Assembly: GCA_930367205.1 (NCBI GenBank)
Contig: OV884011.1
Location: 126,127,910 to 126,191,909 of the forward strand
Direction: 5' to 3'
DNA length: 64,000 bases
Origin: Acanthosoma haemorrhoidale
Lineage: Eukaryota > Arthropoda > Insecta > Hemiptera > Acanthosomatidae
In this document: piece after piece, positions 43,473-54,870 of the stretch
How positions within the stretch are numbered: the stretch's first letter is position 1
How the letters are laid out: each line of letters begins with the position of its first letter
Position numbers and translations under genes: made by a program
The notes under the pieces: generated by a model
The model's database searches: none
What the model saw: only the letters and a program-made list of their open reading frames with translations
What the model was told of the DNA's origin: nothing

Positions 43473-45064
43473 TGTCCGGTCGTCACGTGGGGGGCCTAGT
43501 TACCCTAGCCCTAGTGACGAAGTGAAGGTTGAATAGGCTATGATCTGGACAATTGCTTCATGACGGGTCTTACTACTGTACTATCTGACTCCATATATGA
43601 TAGGTATGTGCCCCGAATGTGCACCTATTCAGGAGAAGAGGTATAGGGTAGGTATTATAGGTAGTTTATGTGATCCTGGAATGACCACAAATTCACACTC
43701 GGTATCTCAGGGTAGGTGAAAACCGTCCGGATCTCAGAGGCAAGTGTGAACTGGAGAGAGGCAGACTGGATCACTGGGGGAGACACTAGTAGGTAAAATT
43801 TGTATGGCCCCAGGTGACACTCATCCACGAGGAAGTGATCTCTTCCAAGGAGGTGCTAGTTTTAGCGAGATGAAGGCAGAGAATCCCACTAGGGAGGTGT
43901 GGGGTCTGACAAGGCCGGACTAAAAAATAAGTGTGGTTAGGAAAGAGAGATGCAGAGGTTTTCATAAATGAGAAGACCAAATCTTCAGTGCTGCTGCAAG
44001 TACCAGTCCACAGACGAGCCGTAGTTAGAATGTATTATTGGTTTTTTTTTCTTCCCAGAACCCCTTTTATTAACAATTTTTACAACTATATGATCACAAT
44101 ACAATGAACAAGATTTGCAGAAATTACTCCTCTTTCTGCATACTTAGATGGACTTGAAGCAGGGTAGAATTACAACATTTCTGTTTGCAGTTAAAAATAC
44201 AAAATCAAAATAGACAGGGCTATGTGATGGGGCTCGCCTTCAGTTTACAATCTGGGAAAATTACAAACTAAAAACTTAAAAACAAGAACCTAAAGACTAA
44301 AGCGTTCCTGCCTCGAATGCGTCCTGCCATCGATAGGGAACGGAGCGGGGGTTGTGCTAAACACCGGGTTTGTCAAGTACTGTAATGAGTCGAAAAATTT
44401 GAATGAATTCATCCACCGTAGGCAGATCAAAGATCTTGTGAAGCTCAATGTTGCTTCGTTTGCTCGAATGAAGTATGTCTGATTACTTTCATCAGTATGC
44501 CGTTTTGGAATTGTGGGAGTTGCCGAGCTGTCGTATACGTCAAATGACGAAAAAGCGGTGCACCATTCAGCAGAGCAGGCCTGAGTACACTCTTATAAAT
44601 CATGAGCTTGAGGCGCGGCGATAGATTGGGGGAAGTCAATAAATGCGTAAGCCGGTAAGACTTCATGCGAGTTTGCTTCAACTTCCTCGCAAAATAATGC
44701 ATCCCCAAGCAGCGAATGGGCTAAGGTCTTATTCTGGCGAATCGCGTACAGCCAATAAGGCAAGGTTTTATTCTGGCCAACCTCATTGCATGCCTTGATG
44801 AAGCTTGAATGTTCTAGACCAGGACCCAGCCCCTCTACAAGCTGCTAGCTTGTACTGCCTTAGCCCCTGCCTCTGATCTCGTTTTGCAGCTGCGTCTTTT
44901 ATTGTTTACTTATTGTTTACAATATTTACTGATATAACTTGAGGTTTGGTAATTTTATTTACATTTGTTTAAATTAATTTACGACATATATAACCAATTT
45001 ACAATATATATATATATATAGAATAGAGTATAAGGTGATTTCTCTCATGTTAGCGGTCGCTACA
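43473..45064 (+). mobile_element. family X LTR interrupted by a LINE
   Basis: Begins TGTCCGGTCGTCACG after GTCAC at 43468-43472 and ends GCGGTCGCTACA at 45064. Without the LINE at 44042-44712 the LTR is about 920 bp. The right flank starts ACCTC instead of GTCAC, so the two ends do not share a duplication, unlike the sister copy at 36118. This suggests recombination or a duplication breakpoint inside the LTR. Confidence 0.85.
44042..44712 (-). mobile_element. 5'-truncated jockey-like LINE nested in an LTR
   Basis: The minus strand carries the ORF2 C terminus: 'YFARKLKQTRMKSY', 'SPNLSPRLKLMIYKSVLRPA' and 'PLFRHLTYT', continuing past a stop as 'IELHKIFDLPTVDEFIQIF'. A 3' untranslated region with AATAAA and a poly(A) of nine bases (poly(T) at 44042-44050) follows. 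The family differs from the three main jockey copies. It lies inside the family X LTR, which resumes at about 44715; the flanks ATTGG and AATGG are a possible short duplication. Confidence 0.8.
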
Positions 45065-47340
45065 ACCTCTTTGACTAATTTAGTTTATCCTTTCAATGCC
45101 CGGATTGAACCACAAATACAAATACAGTTAATTGTTTAATATCCAAGTTGAATGTTTACATTCAGATCCTTCATGACTGAGTGAATATTTAACTACTTTA
45201 TTATCAGTTTTACTTACAACATGAGCACAGGTCTCATTATGAAAGAACCTAAAATATCCTACAAAAAATAACATAGCATGTAAATATCTCCACATATATT
45301 TACAAATATACCCTTACTGATATTTAGTAACGAACTAAAGGTTTGCAAAAAAATAAAAAATAATTAATTAATTCAACTTCTTCCAGACTGAACTAATTAT
45401 CCTCCACATAAATTTGTGAAAGGGCATTAAAAAGGCCTCCCAAATACCCTACTAGCAATATTAATACCACTTAAGGACCCACCATATATTCATGGCCCAA
45501 ACCATGTTCATAAAGAGAGGCCTCAACTTTCTCTATTGTTCTGCCTTGTATTCTGTACATCAGCCAACCTTAGCTCAATTATTAACCTCACATAATATAT
45601 ACAATATATATATATATATGAATTTATGTAAAGATTCCGTATTGTGGAATCTCGACTGATCGAAAAAAATGTATATTTAATAAATAAACGGATTTGAAAA
45701 ACCCCCCCAAAAAACCCATATCTGACCCTAACAAGTTTAATACTTAAAATATAAACCTACTGTAGCTAGTTACGATTCACGGAAAATGTGTTTTTATTAT
45801 GTTGAGCCATGGGTAAAATACAAATTAGAACTTAAAATTTTAAATACCTCCCGATTTTTTTATGATAGCTTAGACTTTTATGAAAAATATCTGTCATTGT
45901 TAAATAGCCATAACATAAATTGTGAAATAGGAATTGTTTGATAATAAATTTAAAAAGAAGGATTGACTATGTTTTTTTTTTAAGGTGGCCCTAGTTGACA
46001 TTCATATAATCAATCGAATGACAACCACCGTACTAATATCAGGTTTGCCAATGAGATTAATTTTAACAGATTCACATCTATCTTTACAAAAGAATGACAG
46101 TTGGTTGATTTCAATTCAATTTTCATAAATATGGACATTCTACTAACATGTTGAAGAATATGATAGTGTAGACAAATTAATATGCTAAGCTAAACAGTTA
46201 TAAACTAGAGCTAAATTTTGTTCGTGATAAATTTGTGCCAATGGTTAACAACATTTGAGACGTCTACAACGAGTTCAGTGGGCGTAGAGAAATGCCACTA
46301 ATTTGAACTGAAGTGAGCCCAAGTACCTGAGAAAATTTTCTCTTCGCTATCCACCCTCTTCCAGATCACTACTTCTCAGGTTACTTTCGAAACTAGTTCT
46401 GTCCTGAGAAATTGTCTGCTTATCTTATTCTATTTTTTAGCTTGCACATTGTTCTATTTGTTTTATGTTCTAGAACATGAGATTATTTATTAAATGGAAA
46501 TAACTCAAAGAATTCTTCTTTTACCTTATCCTTTAGCCGATTTTTCGATGCAGCTTATTATGACGAAAAATGATCTATGGGTTATTTGTTTCAAGCCACT
46601 AGAACATGATCAATACTTGGCAGAAACTCTGCTTTAGTTTGGGCTAAAAACTTTTTATTCCGCATTTTCGTAGTTTTTCACTTCTACGGAACAAATAAAG
46701 ACATAGTTAAGTCTTGAACAGCATACGAGACTGAGTAGTTCGTAAACAAAGAATGGATAATGGGCTATTTTCCGTATCTTAATGAGATACTAACTCAAGA
46801 GCTTATCAAGGCTTTCTACTTCGCCAAGTTGCTCAGTAAAATGTGGTTTATAGCGTTGGCAAAACTTTATAAGTGCTAATAGGATGAAGAGGATGTGAGG
46901 TTTAATTGGTTTAATTGTTAGATTTTACGATATCTTCTCATGGCTCATTATAAATAGAAAAACAAACAAACCATGTTTACTGCAATGTACAAATGTATTC
47001 ACAGATCATAAACCTCTCCGTGAAAAGCACCTACAAATAAAAAACAGAACCTTGAGATTTTTTAGTTAGTAGATTACCTTAACCCATGTTTTATTTTATT
47101 TATAGTAATAGGATTAGTATATAAGAGCCATTAAGGATTATTCATGACAATGCTACTCACTATTTGTCTACAAACGAAGGATTAAATGGTTTTCTTGATT
47201 GATTTCAATTCCCCCCTGTTTTTTTTACCTTTTGTTTGCCCCGTTCATACATTTTTCTCTTACCTCTTTATTCTCTGATCTATTTCTGTGATAATGAGTC
47301 GTTTAAACCACGATTATTAAGTAATTACTCTACATTTTCA
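45065..47340. other. AT-rich stretch, no gene recognised
   Basis: More than 2 kb of AT-rich sequence with short (TA) runs near 45605. No coding or structural feature is supported. Confidence 0.5.
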
Positions 47341-47620
47341 AGGTGCAGAGAGACCGGGAGTCACTCAAGACGACCAAATTCAGGACGTCCAAAGATCACC
47401 GATCCGCTTGACGACCACTTTATAAAAATGGATAACAATCTTGGAGTTCACCGTTAGAAGACTGAAAGAGTTGATCCTTAGCTCAAAAAGGCCTGTGAAG
47501 GGCCCCTTCTTACTGCAGAACACCGTCGACAGAGGCTAAGATTTAAGCGACCCATCTCCAAATAACATGATATTACGAATCCTACAAAAAGGAGAACCTG
47601 TATCCTTACTTTGTCGGCTT
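47341..47620 (+). mobile_element. Tc1-like transposon relic
   Basis: The plus strand reads 'RCRETGSHSRRPNSGRPKIT' then 'DPLDDHFIK', which matches the end of the Tc1 transposase DNA-binding region with its GRPR/K linker. After stops, 'EGPLLTAEHRRQRLRF' matches the 'GPxLTxxHRxxRLxF' block preceding the first catalytic Asp. The catalytic DDE part itself is not visible. Confidence 0.65.
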
Positions 47621-48010
47621 ACCATAGATATATTTGATTTCATTGAGGCTCAGAAGTAGAAAAAACTGAACAGAAAGCGTGTTAAATTTTGTACGCATTA
47701 AAAATAATGACAAGAGAGCGACGTGGATAATAGAAGTAATTGAGGCTGTGAACTTCAATAACACCAAGCTGATTACAATTACGAACCTTCACACTTTGGA
47801 GGAATGGCCTTGTATCTAGCCAACCAAAATTGGTATAGAATGAAGTGGGAGGAGCTAGGGTCGCTTCTAAGGAAATCATCCAATACGTTGTGCTAAAAAG
47901 GAATTTAGCGGGTACTCAGATATTCGATATAAAACATATTCAATGAAAAAGAAAGTGAGTCGGAAGGTGAGTCCCATCGCCAGGTCTTGTTTGTTTAGTA
48001 AAATTTTTCA
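47621..48010. other. no gene recognised
   Basis: A 65-codon minus-strand frame (47682-47879) has no recognisable motif. Confidence 0.45.
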
Positions 48011-48015
48011 ACTGT

Positions 48016-48625
48016 TGTAGCGATTCTAACTATATAAGTTAAATCACCCTATACTCTATTGCATATATATTGTAAGCATAGTAAAATAATATGAACTAAA
48101 TATATTATAAATCTATTAGCAATAAAGAAAGGCAGAAGCAAAGTAACACTAGACGGGTCTACATCTGTCAGTCATAAATCTAAGAGACTCTTACAGCCTC
48201 CCGGCCTGCGGGATACCCTTAACACATTACACAGAAACCGCAGGTACTGAGTAACTCTTTCAGCCTCCCGGCTAATTACTTAACACATGCAGGGACGCAG
48301 GCACTAACCAACCTTTTTTCAGCCTCTTCTAGACAGGCTGGTTTGAAACTTAACGGGGGAGCATAGCCCCTGAAAACCAGTCTTTCGCAACCGTTACTCA
48401 GGGGTACTTTGCTTCTGTTCGAACTCTGAAAATTTGACTTATTCTTTATGAAGCCTCTGTACCTTTTTTCTTAAACATAGTGCATTGTCGGGGCGCACAC
48501 CTATCAGAAATGGAGTCAGATATTAACGCCGACATGGAACGATTGTCCAGGTTATAAACTTGAACAATCCGCACTTGTCACCAGGGCTAGGGTGATTAGG
48601 CACTCCCCTAGTGACAATCCCGACA
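48016..48625 (-). mobile_element. solo LTR, family X
   Basis: 610 bp; on the plus strand TGTAGCGATTCT...GACAATCCCGACA, so the LTR is on the minus strand. ACTGT flanks it at 48011-48015 and 48626-48630, a perfect 5-bp duplication. Short form. Confidence 0.92.
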
Positions 48626-48630
48626 ACTGT

Positions 48631-49138
48631 AATCCAATTTCGTTAGCTTGTAAGGCCTAACTTTATTAAATCCATTTAACGGCCGACGTACATATAATAT
48701 TTATAGTCATCAACTAAAATCAACTACTAAAGAAATGTTCAGATAGAGTTGCCGTCTATCTACTGTAGTCTACAACATGTTATAAAAATGTAATAATGTT
48801 GAAAGGTAACTGTACATTTTTCAATAAAAATAAATCAGTGTAGTCGGTTACACAGCAGCATGGTAGCAATCTACCAACATTTGTACGATGATAACATGTC
48901 GCTGTGTATATGATATGAAAAAAAAATCAGGGAACGTGCTATGCATATATAAATAGAATAAATTTAAATTTAAATGGTACAGTAAAGCCACATTCAAATG
49001 ATAGTCACAATAAATCGTTGTTGTTATATAAAAAACATATTCAGATAATATGATGACCTTGTAAAAAAAAAAAAAAAAAAAAAAAAGTAGCTTGCATCCA
49101 GAAGATATGTTGAGCCCTTAGTGATAAATTCTATCTCA
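48631..49138. other. AT-rich stretch, no gene recognised
   Basis: Contains a 22-base A run at about 49063-49086 and nothing else identifiable. Confidence 0.5.
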
Positions 49139-49231
49139 CTACAATATAAAATGAACCGTAAATGGAAATACCCGGTTGACGGTATGGGGAGTCCCGTCCC
49201 CTCCGCTATTATCCGAAGAAGGCTCACCTGA

Positions 49232-49354
49232 CAAGGTGGAGAAGAAGGAATGAAATGAGATATGTGGACTGTCCCATATTGAGCTAATGGGCCGTGGGAT
49301 TGGTGTGGCCTGGATTGATTGCCGTTTGCGAGGCCGGAGCTTTATATCCAGCAA
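49232..49354 (-). CDS. candidate first coding exon in a GC-rich island, unknown
   Basis: 49140-49560 is a GC-rich island in AT-rich surroundings. On the minus strand an ATG at 49354 opens 'MLDIKLRPRKRQSIQATPIP' and reaches TTGTCAG|GTGAGC near 49231, a near-consensus splice donor. The frame stays open to 49139 if not spliced. Island plus donor would suit a 5' exon of a host gene transcribed leftward. No protein family is recognised and no second exon was found. Confidence 0.25.
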
Positions 49355-49560
49355 TGATATCGAGTGTTAGAGGCAATTCCAGAGGTCGGCATTTCCAGCA
49401 GATAGCTCTGGCTGTTGGCTGGAGGTAGGTGGCGGGGGAAGGGGGCTTTTCCAATCAGGAAGGTAGCCCGCTTCCACCGACTAGTCGGCTGATTGCAGGT
49501 CAATCGCAGAGCAGTAGCAATCGGGGCTCCAGCCTTATTATTTCCTACAGCTGAGCTTGT

Positions 49561-51780
49561 TTAATTCTTCTATGATTTTGAATCTTACTAAGAATCATCA
49601 TGTTTTAAATTTTTTTTAGAAACAATTTATTTTAATTTTCAATCGATTTTTAGAGTTTTGGTGTTTCTTTTCATAACCACAAATCCTCATGTTTTATGTT
49701 CTGCGATTACTCTGTTTGACATAGGACATGCAATTTTACATAAACGTTTCATTTGATGGCCTTATTGGCATGAAAAATACTGCCATGAAACATGATCAAG
49801 TGACATTGGTTATTACAATTTTTTTCCTATCGTACTGAGTTGGCTGCTAAATTGAAGATATTGATGTCCTCATTAATAATATTTAAGATTTGGAATTAGT
49901 GGATAAAGTGAAGATGTTTTACCTTTTGCTTCGAGCAAAGTTGGTATACCCGCTTTGTTCCTCTCAAGCAAGCCCATTTACCTAAATTCAGTTTATTAAT
50001 GATACCCAGATTGTAAAGAAGTGGGATTTTTATAGGAATATTTACAATTTTATTTTTTATTCCATAAAATTTATTTTCTCAAAAAACAAATCATTAGGAA
50101 TTTGTAAAACATCTATTTTGTTTAATCTGGTTTCTTTGGGGATCCATCCTCAATACCCATACTTGGCGAATTAAGACATCCTAAGACCAAGGCATAAATT
50201 AAACTCAATGACATAATGATCCGTCAACATACTTAAGTAAAAGACTTAATATAACGTAGACATATCACATTTCAGACTGTCATAAGTATAGACAATCATT
50301 ATAATCTTATAAACCTGTCAAAGCATGTTCTGAAATAAATATGACCTCTTCAAACTACAGGAGTACAGACATAATCAAGCCTTTGTCCCTTTGGAATACT
50401 ATTTATTTATTTAAATAGTGCATTTATCCTTAAAAAATCATTTGGAATACTTTTTATTAGAATACATTTTTTAATTGATTGGATAGAGTAATTAAAAAAC
50501 TACATTAATTACAAAATTGGATTTGTTTATTATAATTAAACAGCTAATAAGAAACTTTCAAAGAATACTCTAATACGGATGAAGAACTCTAATGCGGTAT
50601 CTAGTTTTCATAAGTTTTCCAGAGCTTAAGTCGGAATAATCCAACTTTAAGACTACTTAATACACGAAGCTTAGATGATGTTGTAAGTTGTGTTGCTTAA
50701 GTAGTTTTCTTAGTGATCACAGATATTTTAATTTATTTTGTTCGTTATCATTAGAAGTGTATTAATTACCATTAATTATTTAAGAGTTTAGAGGAGATAG
50801 AGAAAAAAGGGATAGAAATAATGGGAGGAATCTCCCAAAATTCTTAAAAAAAATTAAAATTATTTTAATATGAAGAACATTATGTATGACCTGCCTTAAA
50901 TCAGGAAACCTTCTCTTTTTCCACCTCCGGAAAACGGACAAAATATTGTTATAACAATTAACTTAAACAAAAATTGAAGAATTTCGTTACTTCACTTTCA
51001 AAGTTAGCCGAATCTTTTTGACAACTAACATCAATTTCTTAAGTGCTGATCAAGATACTGAATCATGCAAAGAAATATTAACCGTTATACTAAAAAAAAA
51101 CTACCATGTGACTAAAATTAAAATACATAAATAGCATATTTGTGTCACAGTCATTTTCAGGAAAAATCAAAAAAATCGCGGTTGTATTGAAAAAAAAAAT
51201 GTAAACTTACAAATTATAAAACATCAACGAGAAAAAGAAATTATTGCAAATTCCTCCAACATTCACCAATAAAAAATTGAAGTGGTACGCTCTGTTAGGG
51301 ATTATAGGATAGGACCCGGAGCCGTTCCGAAGATCCGGTTCAGGAGTGCCTAGACAGTTATCAGTAAATTTTTTTTTACTCGATATTTATTCGTCTCTTA
51401 TTATATGTAATGGTATGGTATTAACGCTAATCGTGAAACTTTTATAAGTTCTGTCGTGGAATTTCAGCATATATTTACAAATAAGGTACAGGTTTTTTAC
51501 AAAATTAAATAATTGGGGAAACTCCTTAGGTTGGATTTTCACCAGTCTGTTCATAACTATTCCGATTAAGATCTCCTTATAAAGGAACATCTAGCATCTC
51601 TCATTGCTATATCTCTCATAGGATTTTTTTTAAATTATGGGTACGGTCAACTTAGCATGTGTTAAGGGGATACCTGGATATACAAAATAATAAACAATTT
51701 TATTTTATTATAAATCACCTATTTTCTATCCGGTATTGCTGAAATGAATGATTATGCCAGTTTTTACTTATATTAATTAA
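49561..51780. other. AT-rich stretch, no gene recognised
   Basis: Very AT-rich; several poly(A)/(T) runs. 51290-51350 is a small GC-richer patch without recognisable content. Confidence 0.5.
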
Positions 51781-51840
51781 GTAATATAACGTATTACTAA
51801 TATAACGTATATTACGTAATATTACGTAATATAACGTATC
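51781..51840. repeat. clustered AT palindromes
   Basis: Repeated units of TATAACGTAT, TATTACGTAATA and ACGTAATATAACGT make overlapping short palindromes over about 60 bp. Confidence 0.7.
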
Positions 51841-52369
51841 AGTTCAATAATTGAGGTAATGAAAATTGTCAGTCCATTAATCTGCATTGTGTGTAAAGCA
51901 TACAGTATCTGTGATGAAGATTTCTTGATGACTGTTCTGGATTTCTGTATCAGGTTGGCACAATAGGGGGTCCAGATTGTAGAGCTGCTAAGCGAGTGAA
52001 AGTGTATTAAAGATATTGAGGCTTCTGATAGAAATGTACGCACCATACGTGGTTAAATAAAACAAAGGGGAACATTCGACAATTTACAAACTATGAAAGA
52101 AGATAATTATATAAATGTGGGATCTGGTGAGCACGGTAAAGACTAAAGCGGACTCGATAAACAAACGGCTGAAGGTTAGGATAAGTTAGAGTTGAAATAG
52201 AGAAAATCGGCCGAGACTGGTGACGTACCAAATGAGTAGCTGGGAGTAATACTATAATGCTATTAATAATTACCCCTTAAACACTTAAAAACATGAAATA
52301 GAAAGAAGCAATTAATATCCAATAACATAGTACATCAAAATTGTCAAACTGTTGACGGCAGGAGGGGCA

Positions 52370-52650
52370 CACAAGAAGGTTGGGATTAATGTAGGCAGAG
52401 TGGCTCACAGGGAAGCATCTGCATAATCACGGAGGGGGTAGTGAGGCAAAGGAGTAGGCAGGGAGTCAGGCAGGTGACATGCACGTAGGGGGAGGGACGC
52501 CTGGAGGGCCAGCCATAACGGCAGAGGGCAGACATGCAGGCATGCTGGGAGATAGGATGCAATTTAGCAGGGAGAGGGGGGTAGACTTGCAGAGAGGGAA
52601 AAATGCCGGCATGCATACATGCGTGCACTTAGACAGGCAGGCGGAGAGGA
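52370..52650 (+). other. purine-skewed, G-rich island
   Basis: About 280 bp in which the plus strand is strongly G- and A-biased (many GGCAGG, GGAGGG, GCAGGCATG units), between very AT-rich flanks. The frames on both strands are low-complexity products of this skew, not supported as genes. Confidence 0.6.
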
Positions 52651-52939
52651 AGTTAATTAGTTAAATTACTAAGTAATTGTTTATGGCACGTTGTAACTTG
52701 GCTAAGAGCTGACGCATTGCCAGCGGTGTCTATATATTAATTGAAAATTATTAATTTAGAAAAATAAAGGCTATGACTGGCCTTTCCTGAAATGTATGGC
52801 ATTTTAAATGAAACAAAAATTTGTTGGGGTACCCGCAGCTGCCATTCTTTTTCCTTTGTTCCGAAAAAAATGACAGCAAGATCCTGCCCTAATCAATGGA
52901 CCAGACCTGTCAGTACAACAAACCTTATTGAACCCTTTA

Positions 52940-53015
52940 TCGCCGCTCGTACAATCAGTATTGTAGATTGGTAAAGCGGCTATTGGCATCCTTCCGTTCC
53001 GATTCCTTCAATCCA
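52940..53015 (+). mobile_element. small jockey fragment between diverged direct repeats
   Basis: Matches the jockey copy at 55218-55295 almost exactly (ACAATCAGTATTGTAGATTG onward). The sequences on either side (CAGACCTGTCAGTACAACAAACC... at 52907 and CAGACCTGTCTAGGCAACAAATC... at 53068) are diverged copies of each other, about 40 bp long. Confidence 0.75.
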
Positions 53016-53299
53016 AGAAAAGTCCAGAACGACAAGGCCAGTTCCACCCAGTTCAAATCAAGCCAGCACAGACCTGTCTAGGCAACAAATCTTGATTGAT
53101 CCCCTTTATTGCTGTGAGGATGAATATCAAGATTCAAATAAAAAACACTCATGCGGGTCATGTGTTGAAAATAAGGTAACTGAGATGAGAGTATGCTATC
53201 CTTAAATCATCTCAAAACTAGCCATTGCCACTAGGAGGGAAAAACTGATAAAGAGATCTGTGCAAAACAAACGCCATAGGTTGAAAACAGTAAATTAAG

Positions 53300-53545
53300 T
53301 CAAGAGAAGCTTGAGGGAAAAGAATCTAAAAACAGTTCTAAGCAAAGCAATCGAAGGACACAGATAAAGGTGCCTATCATGGTAAAGTATTTGGTGCAAA
53401 GCTGAGTAAGATGCGCGCTTACCTCATAGATAGACACCACTAACACTTTACCTTGTGGCAACTACTTTCGTCTGGGTCACTCCATTCTCCAGTGATAGTA
53501 CTGTTCTTAGATTCTTTTCGCTCAAGTTTCTGTTGTCTTGTGCCA
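53300..53545. repeat. large foldback (inverted repeat)
   Basis: CAAGAGAAGCTTGAGGGAAA at 53301 and the next 20 bases (to 53340) recur inverted at 53499-53540 with a few mismatches (TACTGTTCTTAGATTC...CTCAAG). Similarity continues inward with gaps (GGTAAAGT near 53378 against ACTTTACC near 53448). The arms are about 100 bp around a spacer of about 40 bp. No coding capacity; a foldback MITE or a local inverted duplication. Confidence 0.75.
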
Positions 53546-54862
53546 AAGCAGTCTTCTTTGGGGCTTTGCTCATGCTAAGCTCTCTCTGCCAGCTCCTAGA
53601 GCTGTGTGATGTCACCATCTAGTTCGGGTGCGGCCTGGAGATGACACGTCTCATCCAAGCCAGTACCTCTAACACAAGACACACTCCACTAAGTCCTAGA
53701 ACATTTCTTGGCCCATCAACACACTTTTTTCCACAGTGTCTGAAGTTATTCACTCAGATTACCTAATCATTAAGTCAAAATTTTTAAAAAAGATGTGAAC
53801 CCCCTTTCGTTTTTTATATGCTCATCAATGTGAATCAAAGTCTAACTTATTAAAGATCCTTTTTGTTATGTACTATCCTGACCAATCAACATTGGAATAC
53901 CTATACAATAATACACAAAGTTAATTAATAGTATATAAACAAATGAGAAAAAAGGTGTAGTAACACATTTATTGCAAGAGGAACTACAGACGAACCAAAG
54001 TGTTTGTGGTAGGTTGTGGCTTACTACTGCGGGCCGTGAACTGAGGTTTAGTAGGCTAAATAGCTTTCCACGTGGTCAAATGATTTATTACCGTATGTGT
54101 GGAAATTTAAGTTGTTAGGAGATTTATGTGATGGAATTAATTCTTTATTTTTATTACATCCATTAGACTTGAAAATGTACAAGTATGTAGTATGTAGTAT
54201 ATATATGTATATACATATCGCTTCGTTGGTACATATACTAAAATTGGAACGATTTGGTTTATGGATTTTGATGTTGACTAGTAATATTTATTTAAGTCCA
54301 ATAAATAATTAGCAATAAAATTAAATTTAATTAAATAAAAACTTAAAATTCCTAATTTCTTGAATTTATGTAAGTGGCAGTAGCCCACCCATGTGGGGAT
54401 ATACTCGTAAAATCCTTGTTCTCAAGACTTACCTTATTATGTAGGGTTATTGTTAAGTTCACTTTAAGAGTATTTTTATGTAGCTAACAATTACTTGATT
54501 TCATTATATATCCGGTTGATATTTAGTATGCAGCATTCACAGGTAACTATTCCGTAACTGTAATGGACAAAAAGTTTATTCGGACATTTACCAACTGTTG
54601 AAACAAAGGATGCACGTATCACTGAACTCTGTGTTATTTAATTGCAGAGATCATTAATTTTTGCCGATACCATCCGACCATGTTAAATCAAAATACACCT
54701 GATCATGTGAGCATCGTATTTATTCCAATGTTGTGAAAATAATTTAGAAGCCATACAGAGGAATCTTTCCAGGCTTCATAAAATGGGTTTTATATGAACG
54801 CATTTACATTCATTCTTCTAAATATGTACATACATATATGATCAAAACTCTTTTTTGTTTTT
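53546..54862. other. no gene recognised
   Basis: 53546-53720 is less AT-rich but unassigned. The remainder is AT-rich. Confidence 0.45.
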
Positions 54863-54870
54863 AGATCATA

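Noticed and set aside
52386..52989. Frames of 60-80 codons on both strands near 52.4-53.0 kb
   Set aside because: Low-complexity products of the G/A-rich island or overlaps of a small jockey fragment.
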